From the NCBI GenBank assembly GCA_944320685.1, contig CALUIK010000002.1:124001-188000 (forward strand): a stretch of 64,000 nt of DNA, read 5' to 3'. The DNA is from an uncultured Alistipes sp. GTDB taxonomy: Bacteria > Bacteroidota > Bacteroidia > Bacteroidales > Rikenellaceae. Below, one piece after another: positions 35,527 through 43,990 of this stretch (the stretch's first letter is position 1; every line of letters starts with the position of its first letter). Made by a program: the position numbers and the translations under genes. The notes under the pieces are model-generated. The model was not told where the DNA came from. It made no database searches and worked only from the letters and a program-made list of their open reading frames with translations.

Positions 35527-36039
35527 ATGCAGACAACGAGCGTTAAACTTTATTCAATGACTTACCGGCAGGCGGCCACCTACGGTGCCGCGCTGCTCTT
35601 TGCGGCAGGGAATATCGTGTTGCCGCAATTGTGTCATCTCATACCGCAGGGCGGTCTGATCCTCCTGCCGATATACTTCTTTACGCTGGTCGGTGCTTAC
35701 AAGTACGGATGGCGTGTGGGTTTGCTGACGGCGGTGCTGTCACCGCTGGCCAACCACCTGCTGTTCGGAATGCCGCCCGCACCGATGATAGCCCCCATTT
35801 TGGTGAAGTCGGTGGTGCTGGCGTTGGCCGCTGGATATGCTGCCGCCCGTTTCCGCCGCGTGTCAGTGTCGCTTGTGGCCGGTGTGGTGCTGTTCTATCA
35901 GGCCGTGGGATCGGTGGCCGAGTGGGGTATGACGGGCAGTATCATGGCTGCATTGCAGGATTTCCGTCTCGGAATTCCAGGCATGGCATTGCAGATAGCA
36001 GGTGGATACCTATTTATAAAGTACCTGCTTCGCAAGTGA
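35527..36039 (+). CDS. ECF transporter S component-like membrane protein
   Basis: A 170-residue protein with about five or six hydrophobic helices and few charged residues between them, for example LILLPIYFFTLVGAYKYGWR and LLTAVLSPLANHLLFGMPPA. The size, the PP-containing loop and the helix layout resemble substrate-binding (S) components of energy-coupling factor vitamin transporters. No EcfA/EcfT genes are nearby, so it would share a module encoded elsewhere. Its location after the iron-sulfur reductase cluster (73-bp gap) suggests the substrate may be a cofactor or precursor used there, but the ligand cannot be inferred. A strong terminator follows. Confidence 0.6.
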   Translation: MQTTSVKLYSMTYRQAATYGAALLFAAGNIVLPQLCHLIPQGGLILLPIYFFTLVGAYKYGWRVGLLTAVLSPLANHLLFGMPPAPMIAPILVKSVVLALAAGYAAARFRRVSVSLVAGVVLFYQAVGSVAEWGMTGSIMAALQDFRLGIPGMALQIAGGYLFIKYLLRK

Positions 36040-36058
36040 TTCTCCCGAATACAGGGTT

Positions 36059-36090
36059 AAAACGGCGGCCGTTGCAACGGCCGCCGTTTT
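36059..36090. terminator. Bidirectional terminator between the redox cluster and the clan A glycosidase
   Basis: A 13-bp perfect stem (36059-36071 with 36078-36090), with AAAA before and TTTT after, serves both converging units. Confidence 0.85.
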
Positions 36091-36113
36091 AGGTTTCATG
36101 GCCGCATTCACGG

Positions 36114-37400
36114 TCAGAGTATGCGTATCGGTGAGTTGGCCGTCGACACATATCCTGTACCGTCGAGTACATAGACGTATACCCGGTAGTTGCCTGCTTC
36201 GTCGATCTTGAGCTCCGTGTAAGGTTTGTCGGTTACGACGACTTCGCCGTAACGGTCGGGGCGCGGTTCGTATGAGCCGCCGAAGCCGAGAACGGTAGCC
36301 TCGTGCAGGATCTCCCATACGTATTGCAAAGTGTCGCCGTCACGGTCTTGTGCCGACACCTCTACGCGGAAATGGTCACCGCTCTTTGTTTCGGGGCTGT
36401 CTGCAGGGCTTTTCCCGTCGATACGTATACTTTTGACCACGGGAGCGAGCCTGTCGGGCTCCCTGCCTGTCCAAAGTCGGTGCATGGCCTCGACGGATGG
36501 CGTTTTCTCTCCATTCAGAGGCAATCCCTCGACGCCGTCCTCGACGAACATGCTGAACCATGTCGGGGTACGTTCCTCCTTTTGTCCCCACAGGAATACG
36601 AACGATCCCAAACATAGGGGATTGTAGAGCACCGCGTTTTTATAGCGGGCCTCGTATATCTTGCGTTTCTCGTCTCCGGTCTGCTCTATGGGGGCTCCCC
36701 ATGAGGTCTTGTCGGTTTCCCACCACCCTGTGGGCCCCCATTCGGTTATTATGTACGGGCCCTTGTAATCCGATGCCAACACCATGGGACGAACCTCGTT
36801 TATTGAGCCGTAGCTGTTTATGCCGACCAGATCGAGCGACGGGGCGTAACGTGCGATCGAGTCGAGAGCGCTGCGGTTGTGGGCTATGACGGTAGCCGTG
36901 AGGTGGCGTTTGTCCACGGACTTTATTATTTTGGATAGTTCGTTGATGAATTTCCATATCTCGCGGTTGTTGTTGCCGCTCAACTCCACCTCGTTGCCGA
37001 TGCCCCATATTAGCAGGTTGGGGTCGTCCTTGAAACGTTCGGCCGCTTCGCGGCAGAATGTGCGCATCTGATCCTTGAACTCTTCGTCGGCATACTTTTC
37101 AGCCTCTTTAGGCAGCCATATGCCTTGCATGACGTAAAGCCCGTTTTCGGCGGCCATAGCCATAGTGGCGGCCATGTCGTCGATGCTGCCGCCCCAAGTG
37201 CGGCATGCGTTCGCACCGCTTGCGGCGGCGATGTCGGGGCGGTTCGTGCCGCCTATGCCTTTGATGAATACGGGGCTGCCGTCGACCGTAAGTTCGAAAC
37301 CCTCTTTTGTCGAGCGGATATGCGCTCCCTGCTTCGGTGAGCAGGCCGCCGCAGCCGACATGACTATAGCGAGGATGATTATCCGATCTATTATTTTCAT
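36114..37400 (-). CDS. Glycoside hydrolase clan A (GH2/GH5-like TIM barrel) lipoprotein
   Basis: A 428-residue exported protein. The start at 37400 gives a lipoprotein signal MKIIDRIIILAIVMSAAAAC with the cysteine at residue 20. The TIM barrel has the acid/base Glu in LLIWGIGNEVELSGNN near residue 118 and the nucleophile Glu in GPYIITEWGPTGWWE near residue 205, the clan A pattern of retaining hydrolases. A C-terminal beta-sandwich with an immunoglobulin-like look runs from about residue 330. The family cannot be fixed from sequence alone. The gene has a good promoter and faces the GH31 gene divergently, which suggests both degrade host or plant glycans. Confidence 0.75.
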   Translation of the reverse strand: MKIIDRIIILAIVMSAAAACSPKQGAHIRSTKEGFELTVDGSPVFIKGIGGTNRPDIAAASGANACRTWGGSIDDMAATMAMAAENGLYVMQGIWLPKEAEKYADEEFKDQMRTFCREAAERFKDDPNLLIWGIGNEVELSGNNNREIWKFINELSKIIKSVDKRHLTATVIAHNRSALDSIARYAPSLDLVGINSYGSINEVRPMVLASDYKGPYIITEWGPTGWWETDKTSWGAPIEQTGDEKRKIYEARYKNAVLYNPLCLGSFVFLWGQKEERTPTWFSMFVEDGVEGLPLNGEKTPSVEAMHRLWTGREPDRLAPVVKSIRIDGKSPADSPETKSGDHFRVEVSAQDRDGDTLQYVWEILHEATVLGFGGSYEPRPDRYGEVVVTDKPYTELKIDEAGNYRVYVYVLDGTGYVSTANSPIRIL

Positions 37401-37424
37401 GACTGGAATTTTTTTTATGCAGTA

Positions 37425-37456
37425 CAAAGATACGCAAAGACGATAGCAGAGACAAA
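37425..37456 (-). promoter_or_regulatory. Promoter of the clan A glycosidase gene
   Basis: CAAAGATA at 37425-37432 (TATCTTTG on the coding strand) and CAAA at 37453-37456 (TTTG), 20 nt apart: both Bacteroidetes promoter elements at proper spacing. Confidence 0.7.
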
Positions 37457-37630
37457 TCGAAAACGCAGTTTTCGAGGAGGGCATTTGCGAAAGTCTGCTG
37501 TTAATGACCGGGCCGTGAACTGTGGCCTGCAAATATGGAGATATGGAAGATGCAGGGAAATCTCATGGAAGACAAAAATGCAACGACGTGCAAATGGTGC
37601 ATTGCTGGATTCCCGTGTCATGATTTTTCG

Positions 37631-37638
37631 TAATTTTG
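37631..37638 (+). promoter_or_regulatory. Candidate promoter -7 element upstream of GH31
   Basis: TAATTTTG matches TAnnTTTG and would give a leader of about 160 nt before the GH31 start. Confidence 0.4.
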
Positions 37639-37804
37639 TTGAAAATGCCTCCGTGCGGCAGTTCCGGACACGTGTGAAACCTCTTTCATCGGAATATGAA
37701 GCCGATATGTGGCGAATATTTTGCCGTATGCCGATTTTTTTTGATTACTTTTACGCGCTTAAATAAGGAAATGCAGTTACAATCTAAAATAAAATTCCCA
37801 ATCA

Positions 37805-40800
37805 ATGAAAAAACTGTCAACCTCTTCGACCTTGCTCCGCCGTTTTGCGGCGATGCTTGCCTGCATGGTATGCGTTGTGGCTGTACCGATGGCGGTGCGG
37901 GCGCAGACGGCCGAAGTCTCGGCCGTGAAGATCAACCCCACGACGGTGGATGTGGTCTTCGGCAATGAACGCATGACGTTCGATTTTTACGGCGACAACA
38001 TCTTCCGTCTTTTCCAAGACAATTCGGGAGGCATCATCCGCGATCCGGAGGCCACGCCCGAGGCGCGGATACTCGTGGATAATCCGCGCCGCGAGGTGAC
38101 GGGGCTCGATGTGAAGGCCGACGGCAGGTGCGTCGTCATATCGACGCCGCGCATTGAGGTGTCTCTTGACAAGTCTACGCGCCTGATGACCGTGACGGAC
38201 AAGGAGAGCGGGCGTGCCGTAATCGAGCAGGCCGCCGCTGTCGATTTCGGCGACAAGGGTGTCTCGATAGCGCTGAAGGAGGAGCCGCATGAGTACTTCT
38301 ACGGCGGCGGCGTGCAGAACGGTCGTTTCTCGCATAAGGGCAAGATCATCGCTATCGAGAACCAGAACAGCTGGACCGACGGCGGAGTGGCATCGCCCAC
38401 GCCTTTCTATTGGTCGACGAAGGGTTACGGCGTGATGTGGTACACATTCCGCAAGGGGACCTATGATTTCGGCGCCACGGAGGCGGGACGTGTAACCCTG
38501 TCGCACGAGACCGATTACCTCGATCTTTTCTTCATGGTGGACGCGACGCCTGTGGCACTGCTCAACGATTACTACCAGCTTACGGGCAATCCCGTGCTGC
38601 TGCCCAAGTTCGGTTTCTATCAGGGACACCTGAATGCCTATAACCGCGACTATTGGGTGGAGGACGATAACGGCATACCTTTCGAGGATGGCAAGAGTTA
38701 CAAGGAGAGCCAGCGCGACAACGGCGGCGTGAAGGAGTCGCTCAACGGCGAGAAGGACAACTACCAGTTCTCGGCTCGCGCCGTGATCGACCGTTATGCG
38801 GCTCATGACATGCCTTTGGGCTGGTTGCTGCCGAATGACGGTTACGGCGCCGGATACGGGCAGGAGGAGACGCTCGACGGCAATATCGCCAATTTGAAGT
38901 CGCTCGGCGACTACGCCCGCGAAAAGGGTGTCGAGATCGGACTTTGGACGCAGTCGGACCTGCATCCGAAACCCGAGGTGAGCGCCCTGTTGCAGCGCGA
39001 CATAGTCAAGGAGGTGCGCGACGCAGGCGTTCGCGTACTCAAGACCGACGTGGCGTGGGTCGGTGCGGGGTATTCGTTCGGCCTGAACGGCATAGCCGAC
39101 GTTGCGCAGATCATGCCATACTACGGCAACGATGCGCGCCCCTTTATCATCTCGCTCGACGGCTGGGCCGGTACGCAGCGTTATGCCGGTGTGTGGACGG
39201 GAGACCAGACTGGCGGCGAGTGGGAGTATATACGTTTCCACATCCCGACATATATCGGTTCGGGTCTTTCTGGCCAGCCTAACATCACGTCGGATATGGA
39301 CGGAATATTCGGCGGACGAAACCTCGTGGTCAATACGCGCGACTTCCAGTGGAAGACCTTCTCTCCTATGGAGCTGAACATGGACGGCTGGGGCTCTAAC
39401 GAGAAGTATCCCCATGCGCTGGGCGAGCCTGCCACTTCGATCAACCGCTGGTATCTGAAACTCAAGTCGGAGATCATGCCTTATGCCTATTCTATAGCGC
39501 ATGAGGCCGTGGACGGCATGCCCATGATCCGCGCCATGATGCTCGAGTGGCCAGACGCCTATACGCTCGGGACGGCTACGCGCTATCAATACATGTACGG
39601 CCCGTGGTTCCTCGTGGCCCCCGTATATCAGGAGACGGCGGCCGACATGGACGGCAATGACATCCGCGACGGCATCTACCTGCCGGCGGGGGAGTGGATC
39701 GATTATTTCACGGGCGACATGTACGAGGGCGGCCGCGTTATAAACAACTATGATGCCCCGCTGTGGAAACTGCCTCTGTTCGTGCGCAACGGTGCCGTCA
39801 TCCCCATGACGAATCCTAATAACAATGTGGCGCAGATCGACAGGGGACTCCGCATATACGAGATATATCCTTCGGGTCGCACGTCGTTTACGGAATATGA
39901 CGACGACGGTGCTACCGAGGCTTACCGCCGCGGCGAATTTGTCACTACGACCGTGGAGTCTGCGGTCGAGGACGACAGGGTAACGGTAACGTTGTATCCC
40001 TCTGAAGGGGACTTCGCAGGGTTCGAGCGCGACAAACGCACCGAACTGCGAATTAATGTGACTGCAGAGCCCGACGCCGTGAAGGCATATGTTGCAGGCC
40101 GCCGCGTCAAACTGGCAAAAGCCGCCTCGGCTGAGGAGTATGCCGCCACGGAGAATGCGTGGTATTATGAGCAGGCTCCCGACATGAACCGCTTTGCCAC
40201 CGAGGGCAGCGAGTTTGCCGCCGTCAAGGTAGTGAAGAATCCTGTTCTGCACGTCAAACTGGCCGCCGCGGATGTTACCGCCGTGGAACAGCGTGTCGTA
40301 GTCGACGGTTTCGAGTTCGATCCGGCCGACCGCCTGCGCACCAAGCACGGCGCTCTGGCTGTCCCGCGTCTTGTGACGCCCGACGAGAACATTGAGGCCT
40401 ATGCCGTGACGCCCGTATGGTCGGAGGTGGATAACGCCGACTATTACGAGGTGGAGTTCGACAGCATGCTTTACTCGACTATAAGGTCTACGGAATTGCT
40501 ATTCGCCGACCTGAAGGCCGAGACGGACTATACGTTCCGCGTGCGTGCCGTAAATGCCGACGGCGTCTCGGAGTGGGGCGAGCAGATCCTTCGCACGAAG
40601 GTCAACCCGCTGGAGTTCGCAATCGACGGCATCGAGGGTACGGCATCGGTTCCCGCGCATGGCGGTGCCGGCGTGGGCCGTCTGTTCGACTTCGTGGAGA
40701 AGGGCGATGTATGGCATACGAAGTACAATGCCAAGGCCGTGCCGTTCGACGTGACGATCGACCTCAAGGCCGTTAACATGCTCGACCGATTCGATTATCT

Positions 40801-41632
40801 GCCGCGTCTGGATTCGGGCAACGGCACGATCCTCGAGGGCAGCGTCGAATACAGTATGGACCGCAATGCGTGGACCGAGGCGGGTACCTTCTCGTGGAAG
40901 CGCGATTCGGAGACCAAGTCATTCGCTTTTGAGGGTAATCCGTCGGCACGCTACATACGCATCAATGTCACCAAGGCCGTTGGTGACTACGGTTCGGGCC
41001 GCGAGATATATGTCTTCCGTGTTCCGGGCTCGGAGAGTTATATCCAAGGCGACGTGAACAATGACGGCAAGGTGGACGGCAACGACCTTACGTCGTATAT
41101 GAACTATACGGGTTTGCGCCTCGGCGATTCCGATTTCGAGGGCTATATCAGCCGTGGCGACATAGACGGCAACGGTCGTATTGACGCCTACGACATATCG
41201 GTTGCGGCGACGCAGATCGACGGCGGCGCCCGTCCTGCCGACGGCGAACATGTTGCGGGAGAGGTTGCGATAGAGGCAAACGGCAAGAGTTTCAATGCGG
41301 GCGAAGAGATCGAAATCCACGTGAGCGGCCGTGGCCTGAAGGCGGTCAATGCCATCAGTCTCGCTTTGCCATACGATCAGCAGTCATACGAGTTCGTCGG
41401 TGTCGAGACGGTTGGCATGAAGTCTATGGAGAACCTTACCAACGACCGCCTGCATACAGACGGCTCCAAGGTTCTTTATCCGACATTCGTAAATGTGGGC
41501 GACAAAGAGACGGTGGATGGTGACGGCGACCTGTTTGTGATACGCCTGAAGGCGAAACGCCGCGTGCAGTTCGACCTTGAGGTGCAGGACGGGGTTCTCG
41601 TCGACAAGAGCCTGAACCGCGTTACATTCTAA
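37805..41632 (+). CDS. Secreted GH31 glycosidase with FN3, F5/8C, dockerin and cohesin-like modules
   Basis: A 1275-residue modular enzyme. Residues 1-33 are a signal peptide ending VRAQ. An N-terminal mutarotase-like sandwich (about 38-215) precedes the GH31 barrel, with the nucleophile D415 in LKTDVAWVG and the acid/base D467 in VWTGDQTGGEW. A proximal beta domain follows, then an FN3-like module (about 858-940), an F5/8 type C-like carbohydrate-binding module (about 945-1075), a dockerin with two calcium repeats (GDVNNDGKVDGNDL near 1082 and GDIDGNGRIDAYDI near 1120) and a C-terminal cohesin-like sandwich (about 1150-1275, GKSFNAGEEIEIHVSGRGLK). GH31 members release alpha-linked glucose, xylose, galactose or N-acetylgalactosamine; the module set recalls GH31 alpha-N-acetylgalactosaminidases acting on mucin, which is inference. 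It stands alone with its own terminator. Confidence 0.85.
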   Translation: MKKLSTSSTLLRRFAAMLACMVCVVAVPMAVRAQTAEVSAVKINPTTVDVVFGNERMTFDFYGDNIFRLFQDNSGGIIRDPEATPEARILVDNPRREVTGLDVKADGRCVVISTPRIEVSLDKSTRLMTVTDKESGRAVIEQAAAVDFGDKGVSIALKEEPHEYFYGGGVQNGRFSHKGKIIAIENQNSWTDGGVASPTPFYWSTKGYGVMWYTFRKGTYDFGATEAGRVTLSHETDYLDLFFMVDATPVALLNDYYQLTGNPVLLPKFGFYQGHLNAYNRDYWVEDDNGIPFEDGKSYKESQRDNGGVKESLNGEKDNYQFSARAVIDRYAAHDMPLGWLLPNDGYGAGYGQEETLDGNIANLKSLGDYAREKGVEIGLWTQSDLHPKPEVSALLQRDIVKEVRDAGVRVLKTDVAWVGAGYSFGLNGIADVAQIMPYYGNDARPFIISLDGWAGTQRYAGVWTGDQTGGEWEYIRFHIPTYIGSGLSGQPNITSDMDGIFGGRNLVVNTRDFQWKTFSPMELNMDGWGSNEKYPHALGEPATSINRWYLKLKSEIMPYAYSIAHEAVDGMPMIRAMMLEWPDAYTLGTATRYQYMYGPWFLVAPVYQETAADMDGNDIRDGIYLPAGEWIDYFTGDMYEGGRVINNYDAPLWKLPLFVRNGAVIPMTNPNNNVAQIDRGLRIYEIYPSGRTSFTEYDDDGATEAYRRGEFVTTTVESAVEDDRVTVTLYPSEGDFAGFERDKRTELRINVTAEPDAVKAYVAGRRVKLAKAASAEEYAATENAWYYEQAPDMNRFATEGSEFAAVKVVKNPVLHVKLAAADVTAVEQRVVVDGFEFDPADRLRTKHGALAVPRLVTPDENIEAYAVTPVWSEVDNADYYEVEFDSMLYSTIRSTELLFADLKAETDYTFRVRAVNADGVSEWGEQILRTKVNPLEFAIDGIEGTASVPAHGGAGVGRLFDFVEKGDVWHTKYNAKAVPFDVTIDLKAVNMLDRFDYLPRLDSGNGTILEGSVEYSMDRNAWTEAGTFSWKRDSETKSFAFEGNPSARYIRINVTKAVGDYGSGREIYVFRVPGSESYIQGDVNNDGKVDGNDLTSYMNYTGLRLGDSDFEGYISRGDIDGNGRIDAYDISVAATQIDGGARPADGEHVAGEVAIEANGKSFNAGEEIEIHVSGRGLKAVNAISLALPYDQQSYEFVGVETVGMKSMENLTNDRLHTDGSKVLYPTFVNVGDKETVDGDGDLFVIRLKAKRRVQFDLEVQDGVLVDKSLNRVTF

Positions 41633-41650
41633 ACAGTAGGATATTGTTGG

Positions 41651-41684
41651 AAAAATCCCGCCGAACGATCCGGCGGGATTTTTT
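41651..41684 (+). terminator. Terminator after the GH31 gene
   Basis: A 13-bp perfect stem (41651-41663 with 41671-41683) has a 7-nt loop; its 3' arm ends in a run of six Ts. Confidence 0.85.
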
Positions 41685-41699
41685 ATGGTTGGCATTACC

Positions 41700-41736
41700 T
41701 AATAAAACAGCGGAAGATTTCCGATCCTCCGCTGTT
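41700..41736 (-). terminator. Terminator after hom (met operon)
   Basis: A 9-bp stem (AACAGCGGA at 41706-41714 with TCCGCTGTT at 41728-41736); read on the minus strand, the stem is followed by TTATTAGG with a short T run. Confidence 0.65.
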
Positions 41737-41763
41737 CCCTGCGTTTGTGCCTGCCGTTTGGCG

Positions 41764-42954
41764 TCAGTCGTTGGGGTAGGCGGCGATGAATACGTCGCGG
41801 CGGCGCAACTCCTCCTGTATGGCGTGCAGGGCGCCGAGCGATACGCGGCCCACGACATATTTGTAGCTCTCCGACGAATAGTTCTCGCTTATCGACTCGA
41901 ACGGAACCAATGCCAGATCCTCGTCGGCCGTATAACGGTAGTATACGCGGAAAAGGTGGTCGTTGGTGAATTCGGGCAGCTGCGAGTCGTTGCGTTTCTT
42001 GTACTCGTACTTGTAGTCGTAGAGGCAGGCGGTGATGTCGCTCAGCACGGCAGAACCTGTGGGATACCCGCCAGCACCGCGGCCGAACATGAACTGCTTG
42101 TCGTAGAACAGGCCCTTGATCACCACGCCGTTGAACTCGTCCTCGACGCTGTATATATATTTGTTGCGAGATATAAGCTGCGGCATTACGCACATGATGA
42201 GGCGGTTGCCGGCTATCTTCTCGACGTGGGCTACGAGTTTGAAACGCCGCTCCTTTTCGTTGGCGAAGCGTATGTCGTCGTCGTTCATGTTCGAGATGCC
42301 GTATGTAAAGATCTCCTCGGGCGCCACGTAGAGGCCAAAGGCGTGCACGGTGATGATGATTAGCTTGAAGAGCGAGTCCCAGCCGTCGATGTCGAGCGTG
42401 GGGTTGCTCTCGGCGAAACCGAGATCCTGTGCCAGCTTGAGCGCGTCGGCATACGACATCTTCTCGTTGAAGATCTTTGAGAGGATGAAATTCGACGAAC
42501 CGTTCAGGATGCCTTTCACCGAGGTGAGCAGGTCGTTGTCGTAATACTCCTCGAGGTTGCGTATGACGGGTATGCTGCCGCAGGCCGAGGCGTCGTACAG
42601 CAACGCCGTGTTGTATTTGGCCTGCAGGCCGATGAGTTCCTCGATGTGGTATGCGAGCATCTTTTTGTTGCCCGATACCACTGGCAGGCCCGATATCAGG
42701 GCGCGCTTGACGATGGCGTATGCCGCATCTGCATCGTCGATGAGCTCGACAATGAAGTTTATGTCGGGGTCGTTGAATATTTCGTCGGCCTTGTCGGTGA
42801 AGTTGGCCTTGACGGCGCGCTGTTTGGTCATGTCGCGCACGCATATGCGTTTAATCTCGACATTTTTGGTACCTATGCGCTGCAGTACGTCATAGAGGCC
42901 GCGGCCGACGGTTCCGAAACCGAAGAGTCCGATGTTGAGTTTTTTACCGTTCAT
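41764..42954 (-). CDS. hom: Homoserine dehydrogenase
   Basis: Hom reduces aspartate semialdehyde to homoserine, the branch point to methionine and threonine. The 396-residue protein has the NAD(P)-binding LNIGLFGFGTVGRGLYDVL at residues 6-24, the SGNKKML loop near residue 93 and the catalytic-domain motifs GILNGSSNFILS near residue 145 and LAQDLGFAESNPTLDIDGWD near residue 173. It is monofunctional: no aspartokinase domain, and the C-terminal region does not show a clear ACT domain. Placement after metX and metY on one transcript suggests it is a homoserine source dedicated to methionine synthesis, perhaps beside an aspartokinase-fused enzyme elsewhere. Confidence 0.93.
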   Translation of the reverse strand: MNGKKLNIGLFGFGTVGRGLYDVLQRIGTKNVEIKRICVRDMTKQRAVKANFTDKADEIFNDPDINFIVELIDDADAAYAIVKRALISGLPVVSGNKKMLAYHIEELIGLQAKYNTALLYDASACGSIPVIRNLEEYYDNDLLTSVKGILNGSSNFILSKIFNEKMSYADALKLAQDLGFAESNPTLDIDGWDSLFKLIIITVHAFGLYVAPEEIFTYGISNMNDDDIRFANEKERRFKLVAHVEKIAGNRLIMCVMPQLISRNKYIYSVEDEFNGVVIKGLFYDKQFMFGRGAGGYPTGSAVLSDITACLYDYKYEYKKRNDSQLPEFTNDHLFRVYYRYTADEDLALVPFESISENYSSESYKYVVGRVSLGALHAIQEELRRRDVFIAAYPND

Positions 42955-42969
42955 GGTGTAATATGTTTC

Positions 42970-43989
42970 CTATTTGCGGTTCATGAATTTCGTTATTATG
43001 TCATTGAGCTTTTCGTGCTCGACCAGAAAACCGTCGTGTCCGAAGTCGGAGTCTATGATGTGGTACTCCACATCGGGGATGTTCTCCACGAGAATATCGT
43101 GGTCCGACGGCGGGAAGAGGATGTCGGAGCTGATGGCCACCACGAGCGAACGGGTGCGTATCCCCGCCAGCACATCTTCCGTACGGCCGCGGCCGCGGCC
43201 AAGATTGTGTGAGTCGACGGCCTGCGAGAGGCGGTAGTACGAGTAGGCGTTGAAACGGCGGCGGAGCTTCTCTCCCTGATACCGCTGGTACGAGAGTACA
43301 CGCCGGTCGAACGACGCCTCGTCGGGATTGGCATCCTCCTGCGTCTTGTCGTATGCCTTGCCGCCGCGGTAGCTTATGAGGGCTATGCTGCGCGCCACGG
43401 CCATGCCGTCGAGACCCGCCTCGGCATCGCGCCGGCCGAATGTCGGGTCGCATTCTATGGCCATGCGCTGCGATTCGTTGAAAGCCGATGCCCAAGGTTT
43501 GGTGCGTGGCGTGGTGGCAATGAAGGCAGCGCGGCGTGCGAAGTCGGGTTGCATGACGCACCATTCGAGGCATTGGAATCCGCCGATCGAACTGCCTATA
43601 AGCAGCGCGGCATGCTCTATGCCGAGGTGTTCGGCAAGCAGCATGTGGCAACGTACCATGTCGCGCACGGTTACCTTCGGGAAGTCTCCGTACCAAGGTT
43701 CGTCTGTCGAGGGGTCGATGCTGAGCGGCCCCGTGGTCCCGTAGTGCGAGCCGAGGAAGTTGGCGCAGACGGTGAAGTAGATGTCGGGGTCGAGAAATTT
43801 GCCCCGCTCGACCGTGTGCGGCCACCAGTCGGCCACGTCCGAGTTGGCCGTCAGCGCGTGGCATACCCACACGACATTGCTGCGGTCGGCGTTCATTTGC
43901 CCGAATGTGTCGTAGGCGATTGTCACCGAGGGCAGCGTATAGCCGCATTCGAGCGTGAATGGGTGGTCGTATGTGTAATACAGGGCCAT
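42970..43989 (-). CDS. metX: Homoserine O-acetyltransferase
   Basis: MetX transfers acetyl from acetyl-CoA to homoserine, activating it for sulfur incorporation. The 339-residue alpha/beta hydrolase has the oxyanion region VCHALTANSDVADWW near residue 42, the nucleophile serine in LLIGSSIGGFQCLEW near residue 129 (GSSIGG instead of the common GGSMGG), and the catalytic His in DSDFGHDGFLVEHEKL near residue 315. The longer upstream frame lies inside metY and is rejected. The gene begins 1 bp after metY and is followed 15 bp later by hom, so the operon order is metY-metX-hom. Acyl specificity (acetyl or succinyl) cannot be proved by motif alone. Confidence 0.9.
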   Translation of the reverse strand: MALYYTYDHPFTLECGYTLPSVTIAYDTFGQMNADRSNVVWVCHALTANSDVADWWPHTVERGKFLDPDIYFTVCANFLGSHYGTTGPLSIDPSTDEPWYGDFPKVTVRDMVRCHMLLAEHLGIEHAALLIGSSIGGFQCLEWCVMQPDFARRAAFIATTPRTKPWASAFNESQRMAIECDPTFGRRDAEAGLDGMAVARSIALISYRGGKAYDKTQEDANPDEASFDRRVLSYQRYQGEKLRRRFNAYSYYRLSQAVDSHNLGRGRGRTEDVLAGIRTRSLVVAISSDILFPPSDHDILVENIPDVEYHIIDSDFGHDGFLVEHEKLNDIITKFMNRK

Positions 43990-43990
43990 T

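Larger units (their letters stand above)
37401..37804. other. Divergent regulatory region between two glycosidase genes
   Basis: These 404 bases contain the minus-strand promoter at 37425 and a candidate plus-strand promoter at 37631. In the resulting GH31 leader, a hairpin (about 37708-37729) is followed after five bases by eight Ts at 37735-37742, a terminator-like element. A near-match TACTTTTA lies at about 37746-37753. No convincing ORF is present. Confidence 0.45.

Noticed and set aside
37817..40348. 843-codon minus-strand frame inside the GH31 gene
   Set aside because: Antisense shadow with no recognisable domain; the plus frame has catalytic residues and a signal peptide.
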